A stretch of DNA of 22,393 bases, taken from the NCBI GenBank assembly GCA_020434085.1, contig JAGRBM010000052.1, forward strand, positions 1 through 22,393, read 5' to 3'. Made by a program: the position numbers and the translations under genes. The notes under the pieces are model-generated. The model ran no database searches. It was not told where the DNA came from and was given only the letters and a program-made list of their open reading frames with translations. Origin of the DNA: Chrysiogenia bacterium (lineage in GTDB: Bacteria > JAGRBM01). Shown here piece by piece: positions 1 through 7,496 of this stretch (its first letter is position 1; every line of letters starts with the position of its first letter).

Positions 1-80
1 GCGGGAGAGGGGAACGGAGTCGGACCCTCGAAGACGCGCGGACAATCTATCGATCCGGACCGCGTCCTCGCTCTCGAAAT

Positions 81-186
81 GCGCGCAAGGCGCGCCACCC
101 CGTCGCTCTCCCCCGCTCCTGTCCTGAGTCGACCGAAGGGCCGGGGGAGATGGGCAACGCCCAGAGGCGGTCGGGCCTGGCGGCCC
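81..186. repeat. cluster of four consecutive inverted repeats
   Basis: Four perfect or near-perfect hairpins follow each other. First, GCGCGC at 81-86 pairs with 90-95 around AAG. Second, CTCCCCCG at 108-115 pairs with CGGGGGAG at 142-149; its interior also contains the palindrome GTCGAC. Third, TGGGC at 151-155 pairs with GCCCA at 159-163. Fourth, GGGCC at 173-177 pairs with GGCCC at 182-186. There is no T-tract after any stem, so a classical intrinsic terminator is unlikely. Such density of palindromes fits a dispersed extragenic palindromic element or a structured RNA, but high G+C makes short stems frequent by chance. Confidence 0.4.
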
Positions 187-230
187 TCATCTTCTCAGTA
201 TGGGGATGCGCTGTGACCGATCAAGTCCCG

Positions 231-290
231 TGACCCACGATGGCCCGCTTTGGACCGAGATGGACCGAAATGACCCGAAATGGACCGCAA
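231..290 (+). repeat. six 10-bp tandem repeats, consensus TGGACCGAAA
   Basis: Six head-to-tail units of exactly 10 bp are readable: TGACCCACGA, TGGCCCGCTT, TGGACCGAGA, TGGACCGAAA, TGACCCGAAA and TGGACCGCAA. They decay toward the left end and run into an eight-A tract at 289-296. A 10-bp period is not a multiple of three, so it does not encode a peptide repeat. It is close to one helical turn, so every unit faces the same side of the DNA. The block ends 61 bp before the restriction gene start, which makes a cooperative regulator-binding site plausible. That role is inference. Confidence 0.7.
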
Positions 291-328
291 AAAAAACGCA
301 CCTGCGCGCGCACTGGCGCGGGCGATTG

Positions 329-344
329 GGAGCGAATAAGCTCC
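329..344 (+). promoter_or_regulatory. inverted repeat in the leader of the restriction gene
   Basis: GGAGC at 329-333 pairs with GCTCC at 340-344 around the loop GAATAA, ending 7 bases before the ATG at 352. The only Shine-Dalgarno-like GGAG lies inside the left arm and is about 19 bases from the start codon. A ribosome would therefore have neither good spacing nor free access to it. This could lower expression of a potentially toxic nuclease, or mean that translation starts leaderlessly. Five-bp stems are common, so confidence is low. Confidence 0.3.
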
Positions 345-351
345 GTGGCTA

Positions 352-3300
352 ATGGCCGACAATCCCACAACCAGCGGCGCCGATCCGGCGGCCTTCATCG
401 CGCGTTGGTCAAAGGCCGAGGGATCCGAGCGGGCCAACTACCAGCTCTTTCTCTCCGAGCTGTGCGAGCTGATCGGCGTCGAGCGCCCGCAACCCGCCGG
501 GAAAGATTCGAGCCAGAACGCCTACGTCTTCGAGCGCTCGGTGGAGGTCTCCAACCGCGACGGCACCACCTCGACCAATTTTCTCGATCTCTACAAGCGC
601 GGCTCCTTTGTACTGGAGGCCAAGCAGGGCGTCGAAAAGCAGGACGCCGAAGACCCCATTGCCCGGAAACGAAAGCTCAAGAAAGGTCACGGCGTGCGCG
701 GCAGCAAGGTGTGGGACACCACCATGACCCGCGCGAAGGCCCAGGCCGAGCGCTACGCCCACGCGCTGCCAAACGACGAGCCCTCGCCGCCGTTCCTGAT
801 GGTCGCCGACGTCGGGCACGTCATCGAGGTCTACAGCGATTTCAGCCAGATGGGCCGCCAGTACCTCCCCTTTCCCGATCCGGGCAGTTTTCGCATCCAG
901 TTAAAAGACCTGGCCGAGGAAGCGGCGCGCGAGCGCCTGCGAAAGATCTGGGAAGACCCCTGGAGCCTCGACCCCACCCGGCACAGCGCGCGCGTCACGC
1001 GCGAAGTGGCCGACCGGCTGGCGAAGTTGGCCAAGAGCTTTGAAAAAGACGGGCACAGCCCCCAGCGCGTCGCCGAATTCCTGATGCGCTGCCTGTTCAC
1101 CATGTTCGCCGAAGACGTGGGCCTGATTCCCGAAAACGGATTCACGCGGCTGCTTGAAGAGCAGCGAGGCGACCTCGAACACCTGCCGCAGATGCTCACC
1201 CACCTGTGGCAGACCATGAACAAGGGTGGTTTCTCTCCCATCCTGAAGGCCGACCTGCTGCGCTTCAACGGCGGGCTCTACCTGCACCAGGAAGCCCTGC
1301 CGCTCACCCGCGATCAGCTCGCTCTCCTGATCGAGGCCGCCCGCGCCGACTGGAAGGACGTCGAACCCGCCATCTTCGGCACGCTTTTGGAGCGCGCCCT
1401 CGACCCCATCGAGCGGCACAAGCTGGGCGCCCACTACACCCCGCGCGCCTACGTCGAGCGGCTCGTCATGCCGACGATTATCGAACCCCTTCGCGCCGAC
1501 TGGGACGGGGTAAAGACCGCCGCCATTCGTCATCTCGAAGACGGCGAGCAGAAAAAGGCCGCCGAGGCCGTGCGCGGCTTTCACAAGAAACTCTGCAGCA
1601 CCCGCGTGCTCGATCCCGCCTGCGGCAGCGGCAACTTCCTGTATGTGACCCTCGAACACATGAAGCGTTTGGAGGGCGAGGTCGACGATTTTCTGCACAA
1701 CGAACTCGGCGAGCAGGCGGGCCTTGGCCTGTGGGGCACCGCCCACCAGCGCGCCGGGCGCGGAGAGAAACTCAAAAAGGGCGAGCACTTCACCGTCGAT
1801 CCCCACCAGTTTCTGGGCATCGAAGTGAACCCGCGCGCGGCGACCATTGCCGAGATGGTCCTGTGGATCGGCTACCTGCAGTGGCACTACCGGGCCTTCG
1901 GTATTGAAAACCTGCCCGAACCCGTGCTGCGCGACTTCCACAACGTCGAATGCCGCGACGCCGTGCTGGCCTGGGATTCGATGGAGGAAGAAAAAGGCGA
2001 GGACGGCAAGCCGCTCACCCGCTGGGACGGGCGGACCTACAAGAAACACCCCGTCACCGGCGAAGACGTCCCCGACGAAACCGCCCGCGTGCAGGTCTAC
2101 CGCTACATCAATCCCCGCAAGGCCGAGTGGCCCGAGGCGGATTTTGTGGTGGGGAACCCGCCGTTTGTGGGGAACTTCAAGATGCGCGACGCGCTGGGGA
2201 GTGGATACGTCGATGCGCTACGCGGCACGTATGAGAGTGTCCCGGAATCCAGCGACTATGTGATGTACTGGTGGGACAAAGCGGCGAAATTGGCGCGCGC
2301 AGGCAAGTTGCGGCGGTTTGGATTGATCGCGACCAACAGCCTGCGGCAGACATTCAATCGAAAAGTTCTGCAACGCCACATGACTGCAAACAATCCGGTG
2401 TCACTGCTGTTTGCCATCCCCGATCATCCTTGGGTTGATGCCGCAGACGGTGCTGCCGTTCGAATTTCGATGACAGTTGCGGGTGCCGGAACACAGCATG
2501 GGCGACTCGGACAAGTTACCAGCGAGGCAAAGAGCGCATCGGATGGTGTCGACGTCAACATCGCATGGAGTAACGGCCAAGTCCTGCAAAACCTGACAAT
2601 TGGCGCTGACCTTTCAAGCACTGTTGCGCTGCGGGCACACAGTGGGCTTTCTTGTCGGGGTGTTTCTCTTCATGGTGCAGGGTTTATCCTGACGTCCGAC
2701 GAGGCCGTAGACCTCGGATATACACCGGAATCGTCGCTGGCCAAAGTCGTTAAGCCATACAGGAATGGTCGTGACGTTACCCAGACAACGCGAGGTGTTT
2801 TTGTGATCGATCTATTTGGGCTGACTGCGGATGCAGTTAGAGAAACATATCCATCCGTGTATCAGCGAGTAATGGAACGGGTGAAACCCGAGAGAGATCA
2901 GAATAATCGGGCAACCTATCGGGAAAACTGGTGGTTGTTCGGTGAACCACGGGCAAACTTCCGTCCGGCCCTGAAGGGATTGCCCAGATTCATCGCAACC
3001 ACGGAAACCGCAAAACATCGGTTCTTCGTCTTTCTCGACGGTGACATCCTGCCCGACAACATGCTGGTAAACATCGCCCTCGACGACGCTTTCTACCTCG
3101 GCGCCCTCTCCAGCCGCATCCACGTCACGTGGGCGCTCGCGGCCGGTGGCACCCTTGAAGATCGGCCTCGCTACAACAAGACTCTCTGCTTCGACCCCTT
3201 CCCCTTTCCCGATCCCCCCGGCGCGCTGAAACAGCGCATTCGCGAACTGGGTGAGCAGCTCGATGCCCACCGCAAGGCGCGGCAGGCCGAGCATCCGGGG

Positions 3301-3849
3301 CTCACGATGACGGGGATGTACAACGTGCTCGAAAAACTGCGCGCGGGGGAGAAGCTCAGCGCGAAGGAAAAGACGATCCACGAGCAGGGCCTCGTCTCGG
3401 TCCTCAAGCAGATCCACGACGACCTCGACGCCGCCGTGTTCGAGGCCTACGGCTGGAGCGCGGATCTCTCCGACGAGGAGATTCTCGAAAAGCTGGTGGC
3501 ACTCAATCACGAGCGCGCCGAGGAAGAGGCGGGCGGCCTGATCCGCTGGCTGCGTCCGGAGTTCCAGAACCCCACCGGCAAACAGGGCGCGGCGCAGGGC
3601 GAGCTGGTCAAAGAGAAAAAGAAGAAGGCCGCTGCCGCGCCAAAAGAGAAACAGGACTGGCCCGCCGCGCTGCCCGAGCAGGCGCAGGCGATAGCGGGCG
3701 TGCTGGCAACCGCCGAAGCACCCCTCGATGCCGCCGCACTGGCCAAACACCTCAAACGCGGCAACAAGAAGCGCGTCGAGGAACTCCTCGCCACGCTCGC
3801 CGAAATGGGCCGCGCCCGCGAAGTGGGCGAGGGCCGCTACGTCGCCTGA
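352..3849 (+). CDS. fused restriction endonuclease / N6-adenine DNA methyltransferase, MmeI-like (Type IIG/IIL)
   Basis: A 1165-residue single-chain restriction-modification enzyme. An N-terminal PD-(D/E)XK nuclease site is visible as D79, E89 and K91 ([14 protein letters not shown]). A helical connector follows. The gamma-class methyltransferase core has motif [10 protein letters not shown] (residues 421-429) and catalytic motif IV NPPF (602-605), as in adenine-N6 enzymes. In MmeI-type enzymes the target-recognition domain follows motif IV and sets the sequence for both cutting and methylation. The protein is longer than MmeI (about 920 residues): a Lys/Ala-rich linker near residue 1086 leads to a C-terminal winged-helix-like segment (about 1105-1165). 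No separate specificity, motor or methylase gene lies nearby, consistent with a stand-alone system. The start ATG lacks a good ribosome-binding site. Bases from about 2200 to 3055 are much poorer in G+C than the rest. The recognition sequence cannot be read from this. Confidence 0.88.
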   Translation: MADNPTTSGADPAAFIARWSKAEGSERANYQLFLSELCELIGVERPQPAGKDSSQNAYVFERSVEVSNRDGTTSTNFLDLYKRGSFVLEAKQGVEKQDAEDPIARKRKLKKGHGVRGSKVWDTTMTRAKAQAERYAHALPNDEPSPPFLMVADVGHVIEVYSDFSQMGRQYLPFPDPGSFRIQLKDLAEEAARERLRKIWEDPWSLDPTRHSARVTREVADRLAKLAKSFEKDGHSPQRVAEFLMRCLFTMFAEDVGLIPENGFTRLLEEQRGDLEHLPQMLTHLWQTMNKGGFSPILKADLLRFNGGLYLHQEALPLTRDQLALLIEAARADWKDVEPAIFGTLLERALDPIERHKLGAHYTPRAYVERLVMPTIIEPLRADWDGVKTAAIRHLEDGEQKKAAEAVRGFHKKLCSTRVLDPACGSGNFLYVTLEHMKRLEGEVDDFLHNELGEQAGLGLWGTAHQRAGRGEKLKKGEHFTVDPHQFLGIEVNPRAATIAEMVLWIGYLQWHYRAFGIENLPEPVLRDFHNVECRDAVLAWDSMEEEKGEDGKPLTRWDGRTYKKHPVTGEDVPDETARVQVYRYINPRKAEWPEADFVVGNPPFVGNFKMRDALGSGYVDALRGTYESVPESSDYVMYWWDKAAKLARAGKLRRFGLIATNSLRQTFNRKVLQRHMTANNPVSLLFAIPDHPWVDAADGAAVRISMTVAGAGTQHGRLGQVTSEAKSASDGVDVNIAWSNGQVLQNLTIGADLSSTVALRAHSGLSCRGVSLHGAGFILTSDEAVDLGYTPESSLAKVVKPYRNGRDVTQTTRGVFVIDLFGLTADAVRETYPSVYQRVMERVKPERDQNNRATYRENWWLFGEPRANFRPALKGLPRFIATTETAKHRFFVFLDGDILPDNMLVNIALDDAFYLGALSSRIHVTWALAAGGTLEDRPRYNKTLCFDPFPFPDPPGALKQRIRELGEQLDAHRKARQAEHPGLTMTGMYNVLEKLRAGEKLSAKEKTIHEQGLVSVLKQIHDDLDAAVFEAYGWSADLSDEEILEKLVALNHERAEEEAGGLIRWLRPEFQNPTGKQGAAQGELVKEKKKKAAAAPKEKQDWPAALPEQAQAIAGVLATAEAPLDAAALAKHLKRGNKKRVEELLATLAEMGRAREVGEGRYVA

Positions 3850-3853
3850 TCCC

Positions 3854-5158
3854 TCACATCCACCGGTGCATCAGATAAGCAAACCGGTTGAGCAGCTTCT
3901 CCCACCAGCTTCGGCCGCGCCATTCCTCCAGCAGGATCTCCTCGGCGCATTCGAGATCGGCCTGCCAGGCGGCTTCTAATTCGGCGGCGGCGGCCTGGTC
4001 CTTGACGACGGCCTGGACTTCGAGGTTCCAGTTGAAGCTGCGGTGGTCGAGGTTGGTGGAGCCGACCATGAGCCAGTCTTCGTCGACGAGGATGGTCTTC
4101 GAGTGGAGCATGCGGGCGCGGTATTCGAAGATGCGGATGCCGGCCGAGAGCAGGCGCGTGTACTGGGCGCGCGAGGCCCAGCGCACCAGGGGGGCGTCGG
4201 TGGGGCCAGGCAGCAGCAGGCGCACGTCGGTGCCGCGGCGCGCGGCGCGCAGCAGGGCGTTTCGGATGCGCCGGGTGGGGACGAAGTAGGCGTTGGCGAT
4301 CCAGATGCGCCGCGCGGCGTTGCGCAGGACGCCGTGGTGGGCGGCCTTGAGCAGGTAGCGCCCGCGCAGCGGAGTTTTGGCGATGATGAGCCCCAGGCCC
4401 TGGCCGGGGGCGGGCCGGAGGGCGGCGGCGCCAGGGCGGGGCGGGCGGGTGCGCCGGAGCCGCTCGCCGCTCTCGTGCTCCCAGAGTTCGATGAAGGCGT
4501 CCTCGAGCTGTCGCACCATGGGCCCGCGCACGCTGAGCTGGGTGTCGCGAAAGGGTTTGTCGGTGCCGGGGTCGTGGTATTCGTTGCCCACGTTGAGCCC
4601 GCCCAGAAAGCCCACCTGCCCGTCGACGACGAGGATCTTGCGGTGGTTGCGGCGGTTGAGGCGGGCGAATTTCTCCGACCAGCGAAAGGGGTTGTAGACG
4701 CGCACGTTGGCGCCGGCGCCGCGAAGCTGCACGAAGAGGTCCTCGGCCTCGCCGGCGCCGAAGGCGTCGTAGATGATGTAGACGGCCACGCCCGCGCGGG
4801 CGCGCCCCAGCAGCGCGTCGAAGAAGCGCGTTCCCCAGCGATCATTGCGGAAGATGTAGATCTCGAAGAAGATGCGAGTCTGTGCGCCCTCGATGGCGGC
4901 GAGCATTTCGGGATAGGCCTGGGTGCCGTCGCACAGGACGTGGCAGGTATTGCCGCCGCGGATGTGCTTTGCCAGGCGGGCGCCCAGCATGCGCGAGGCC
5001 TCGCCCATGGCACGCTGCTCGGGGCTGAGCAGGTTGAGCCGCGTGGGCGCGGGTTTGGGCGAGGGTGCGCCGGGAAGCCGCGCCAGCTCTCCGCCGGGGC
5101 GCCGCCTGGGCTCCAGGGCCCGCAGGGGGGCGACTTTTTCGTCCTCGGGTTGAATCAC
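3854..5158 (-). CDS. phospholipase D family protein, cardiolipin synthase (ClsB-like)
   Basis: A 434-residue protein with two HKD motifs of the phospholipase D superfamily: H172-x-K174-x4-D179 followed by GFLGGLN, and H352-x-K354-x4-D359 followed by GSTNLDHRS. Paired HKD sites with these flanks are typical of bacterial cardiolipin synthases, which join phosphatidylglycerol to another phospholipid at the inner membrane. There is no N-terminal transmembrane segment, so it resembles ClsB more than ClsA. The first 50 residues are Pro/Arg-rich. The start shown is a GTG with GAGG just upstream; Met51 is a possible alternative start. The gene is convergent with the restriction gene (4 bp between stop codons) and divergent from the lipoprotein gene at 5286. 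A different PLD-family transphosphatidylase activity cannot be excluded. Confidence 0.85.
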   Translation of the reverse strand: MIQPEDEKVAPLRALEPRRRPGGELARLPGAPSPKPAPTRLNLLSPEQRAMGEASRMLGARLAKHIRGGNTCHVLCDGTQAYPEMLAAIEGAQTRIFFEIYIFRNDRWGTRFFDALLGRARAGVAVYIIYDAFGAGEAEDLFVQLRGAGANVRVYNPFRWSEKFARLNRRNHRKILVVDGQVGFLGGLNVGNEYHDPGTDKPFRDTQLSVRGPMVRQLEDAFIELWEHESGERLRRTRPPRPGAAALRPAPGQGLGLIIAKTPLRGRYLLKAAHHGVLRNAARRIWIANAYFVPTRRIRNALLRAARRGTDVRLLLPGPTDAPLVRWASRAQYTRLLSAGIRIFEYRARMLHSKTILVDEDWLMVGSTNLDHRSFNWNLEVQAVVKDQAAAAELEAAWQADLECAEEILLEEWRGRSWWEKLLNRFAYLMHRWM

Positions 5159-5285
5159 GACCTCGAATCCAGTACCTCAAAAGCCGGAAGCCGGCCCGTT
5201 GCACTCATGGGGGCATTCTCCGCCCTATTGCGGGCGCAGTCCAGTCCGGCTTTACCGGTGAGGCATTCCGGCAGAAGGCGACTTC
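5159..5285. promoter_or_regulatory. divergent intergenic region with inverted repeats
   Basis: These 127 bases separate two divergent starts, so both promoters, or at least their leaders, should lie here. AAAGCCGGA at 5180-5188 is the exact reverse complement of TCCGGCTTT at 5245-5253. Between the arms sits a smaller repeat, CGCCC at 5221-5225 with GGGCG at 5232-5236. The symmetric arms could be an operator or an RNA stem. I could not find a -35/-10 pair with good spacing on either strand. Confidence 0.35.
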
Positions 5286-7496
5286 GTGCGGTATTCACAA
5301 GAAAAGAGAAAATTCGGCCGCTGGACCTGCGCGGCGGTGGCGGCGCTGGCCCTGGCGGTGGGAAGCTGCGCCGAGGGGGCGAAGGCGCCCGCCATGCCTT
5401 CGGAGGGACGTCCCGTCGCGGCGGCACCGGCGCGCCCGGCGGCCAAAGACCTCACCCCCGACCAGCGAAAGCAGGCCTACGCCTATCTGCGGCGGGCCGA
5501 GCACCACTACAGCGAAAAGCGCTATGCCGAGGCGGTGGCCAATTACCGCCAGCTCCTCGATGAATTCGGGGAGAGCTCGCTGGCCGACGACGCCCAGTTC
5601 TGGATCGGCCGCATCCAGTACGAGCAGGGGGCCTACGCCCGCTCGGTCCAGAGCCTGCGGCTGGCCGTGGAGAACCACCCGGGCAGCGACCTCCTTGACG
5701 AAGCGCGCTACTGGTATGGCCGCGCCCTGCTGGCGGCTGGACAGACCGAGAACGCGATCACCGTTCTCGAGGATCTTGCCCAGTCCAACTCCGACTACCG
5801 CCGCGGCGCCGAGATCGCCGTCGTCCTGGCCGAGGCCCACCAGCGCCAGGGCAAGACCGACCGCGCGGTGCGCTGGCTGATCACCGCGCTGCCTGCCTAT
5901 GACAAGGACGGCGAGAAATATGAAGAGATCAAGCGCCGCGTCCAGCAGTACATCCTCCAGGGCGAAGACCCTAGGGAGATCGCCGCGCTGGTGCGCCGCT
6001 ATGACACCGGGTTCCCCGGTGGCATCGCGCGCTACCGGCACGTCGAGCTGCTTGCCGCGGCCGGCGACTTCGACGCCGCGCAGGAGGCGGGCAAGGAATT
6101 TCTGGCGAAGCTGCCCGATCACCCGTTGCACGCACTCGTCGAGCGCCGCCTCCGGATCATCGAGTCGGCGCGCAACGTCGATCCGCTTCGCATCGGCGTG
6201 ATCCTGCCGCTCTCGGGCAAGTACAAGGTCTTCGGCGAGCGCGCGTTGCGCGGCATCGAGCTTGCCCAGCAGAACATCCACGTGCGCGGCCGCGGCAAGG
6301 GGGCAAAAGTCACCTTCATCTACCGCGACTCGGGCGGCGATCCCGACAAGGCCGTGCAGGCCGTCGAGGAGCTCGCGCTCGAAGAGAACGTCATCGGGAT
6401 TATCGGACCGCTGCTGGGCATCACCGCCGCGCCGGCGGCGCGGCGGGCCGAGGTGCTCGAAGTGCCGATCATGACCATGAGCCAGCGCGAGGGGCTCCCC
6501 GAGATCGGTCCGTATGTGTTTCGCTACTTCATGACGCCAAGGGACCAGGCCCGCGCGCTGGTTCGTTACGCGATCAAGCACCGCGCCGTGCGCAACTTCG
6601 GCATCATGTATCCCGAGACCGCGCTGGGCCGGAACTTCATGATGACCATCTGGAAGGAAGTCGAGGACGCCGGCGGTTGGGTCACGGCGGCCGATTCCTA
6701 TGAGGCCGGTGCCACCGACTTCAAGGCGCCGCTCACCCGCATGACCGGGCGCTACTACGCCGACGCCCGCGAGTACGACCGCAAGGTAAGGAAAGAACGT
6801 GCCGGCCGCGCCTGGCGCGACGATGCTATCGCGCACATTGAATACTCCTACTGGAAGCGATTCCACGCGCCAAAGGAAGGGGAGGAGCCCGACCCCAACG
6901 CACCCGAAGCGCCCGAGTGGCCGCCCAGGGAAAAGACCTGGCAAGCCTCGGTCGACTTCGACGCGATCTTCCTGCCCGACGCATGGAACGAGGTCGTCCT
7001 GATCGCGCCGCAGCTCGACTACAACGACGTGCTCGGGGTCGAGATGCTTGGCACCTCGGCCTGGAACGACCCGCAGCTCCCCGAAAAGGGCGAGAAATAC
7101 GTCGAAGGTTCGGTCTTTGTGGACGCCTTCTTCGCCAATTCGATCCGCCCGCGCGTGGCGCGCTTTGCCTATGCCTACGAGCAGGCCTTCGGCGAGCAGG
7201 CCACCGTGCTGGAGGCCACCGCCCATGACGCTGCCTCCATGATGGGCAAGCTGCTGGGCAGCCGGCAGCCGCCGCTTCGCCGCAATCAGCTCAAGGACGC
7301 CCTGCTGGGCGTCGACGGCATGAATCTGCTGCTGGGCAAGGCCTCCATCTCCGAGACCGGCGATGCGGTCCTGCCGCTGACCCTGCTCACGGTTGCAGAG
7401 GATGAGATCGTTGAACTAGTGTTGCCTGAAGAGGATCCTCTGGATGATCTGGAGGATTCCGAGGCGCCTAAAACGGCTCCAGCCGAGGTTCAATGA
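5286..7496 (+). CDS. LpoA-like lipoprotein: TPR-like repeats plus periplasmic-binding-protein domain
   Basis: A 736-residue exported lipoprotein. The signal peptide ends in a lipobox-like VGSC with the lipidated cysteine at residue 28. Residues about 54-290 form TPR-like helical repeats, with lines such as YSEKRYAEAVANYRQLL and FWIGRIQYEQGAYARSV resembling YbgF/outer-membrane assembly TPRs. From about residue 299 (LRIGVILPLSGKYKVFGERA) it becomes a type I periplasmic binding fold like branched-chain amino-acid receptors. This order matches LpoA, the outer-membrane activator of penicillin-binding protein 1A. A transport role is less likely because no permease or ATPase gene is nearby. The start is GTG with AAGG about 8 bases upstream. 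The C-terminus is strongly acidic. The stop codon overlaps the Lon start as ATGA. Role in peptidoglycan synthesis is inferred from architecture only. Confidence 0.75.
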   Translation: MRYSQEKRKFGRWTCAAVAALALAVGSCAEGAKAPAMPSEGRPVAAAPARPAAKDLTPDQRKQAYAYLRRAEHHYSEKRYAEAVANYRQLLDEFGESSLADDAQFWIGRIQYEQGAYARSVQSLRLAVENHPGSDLLDEARYWYGRALLAAGQTENAITVLEDLAQSNSDYRRGAEIAVVLAEAHQRQGKTDRAVRWLITALPAYDKDGEKYEEIKRRVQQYILQGEDPREIAALVRRYDTGFPGGIARYRHVELLAAAGDFDAAQEAGKEFLAKLPDHPLHALVERRLRIIESARNVDPLRIGVILPLSGKYKVFGERALRGIELAQQNIHVRGRGKGAKVTFIYRDSGGDPDKAVQAVEELALEENVIGIIGPLLGITAAPAARRAEVLEVPIMTMSQREGLPEIGPYVFRYFMTPRDQARALVRYAIKHRAVRNFGIMYPETALGRNFMMTIWKEVEDAGGWVTAADSYEAGATDFKAPLTRMTGRYYADAREYDRKVRKERAGRAWRDDAIAHIEYSYWKRFHAPKEGEEPDPNAPEAPEWPPREKTWQASVDFDAIFLPDAWNEVVLIAPQLDYNDVLGVEMLGTSAWNDPQLPEKGEKYVEGSVFVDAFFANSIRPRVARFAYAYEQAFGEQATVLEATAHDAASMMGKLLGSRQPPLRRNQLKDALLGVDGMNLLLGKASISETGDAVLPLTLLTVAEDEIVELVLPEEDPLDDLEDSEAPKTAPAEVQ

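Larger units (their letters stand above)
1..351. other. structured non-coding region upstream of the restriction gene
   Basis: I see no convincing gene in these 351 bases. A frame is open from the left edge to a stop at 214-216, but its translation is low in complexity, rich in Arg, Gly, Pro and Ser, and unlike any family I know. The stretch holds four short perfect hairpins between 81 and 186, a block of 10-bp tandem repeats at 231-290, a run of eight A residues at 289-296, and a small inverted repeat just before the restriction gene. It may be an island boundary or the regulatory leader of the restriction gene. I cannot place a confident promoter in it. Confidence 0.5.

Noticed and set aside
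1-216. Frame open from the left edge to a TGA at 214-216
   Set aside because: Its translation is low-complexity and unrecognisable, another frame is open over the same span, and the DNA is full of palindromes; open frames of this length are expected by chance at high G+C.
231-290. CRISPR array
   Set aside because: Units are only 10 bp, contiguous and without spacers; no cas genes are nearby.
240-1043. Plus-strand open frame overlapping the start of the restriction gene
   Set aside because: Arg/Pro-rich shadow in another frame; its start lies in the 10-bp repeats and the overlapping frame has clear family motifs.
901-2049. Long minus-strand open frame inside the restriction gene
   Set aside because: Antisense to the nuclease-methyltransferase core; no recognisable motifs and typical of GC-rich complementary frames.
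352-3849. Type I, BREX or DISARM system
   Set aside because: Nuclease and methyltransferase are fused in one chain and no HsdS, HsdR, PglZ, BrxC or helicase gene is adjacent.
4043-5563. 506-codon plus-strand frame opposite the cardiolipin synthase gene
   Set aside because: The minus strand has two perfect HKD motifs; this frame is an Ala/Gly-rich mirror and runs into the lipoprotein gene.
5295-7226. 643-codon minus-strand frame opposite the lipoprotein gene
   Set aside because: The plus strand encodes a signal peptide, TPR and binding-protein fold; the mirror has none of these.
5286-7496. Amino-acid ABC transporter binding protein
   Set aside because: The lipoprotein anchor plus long N-terminal TPR region and the lack of permease or ATPase genes point to an LpoA-like role instead.
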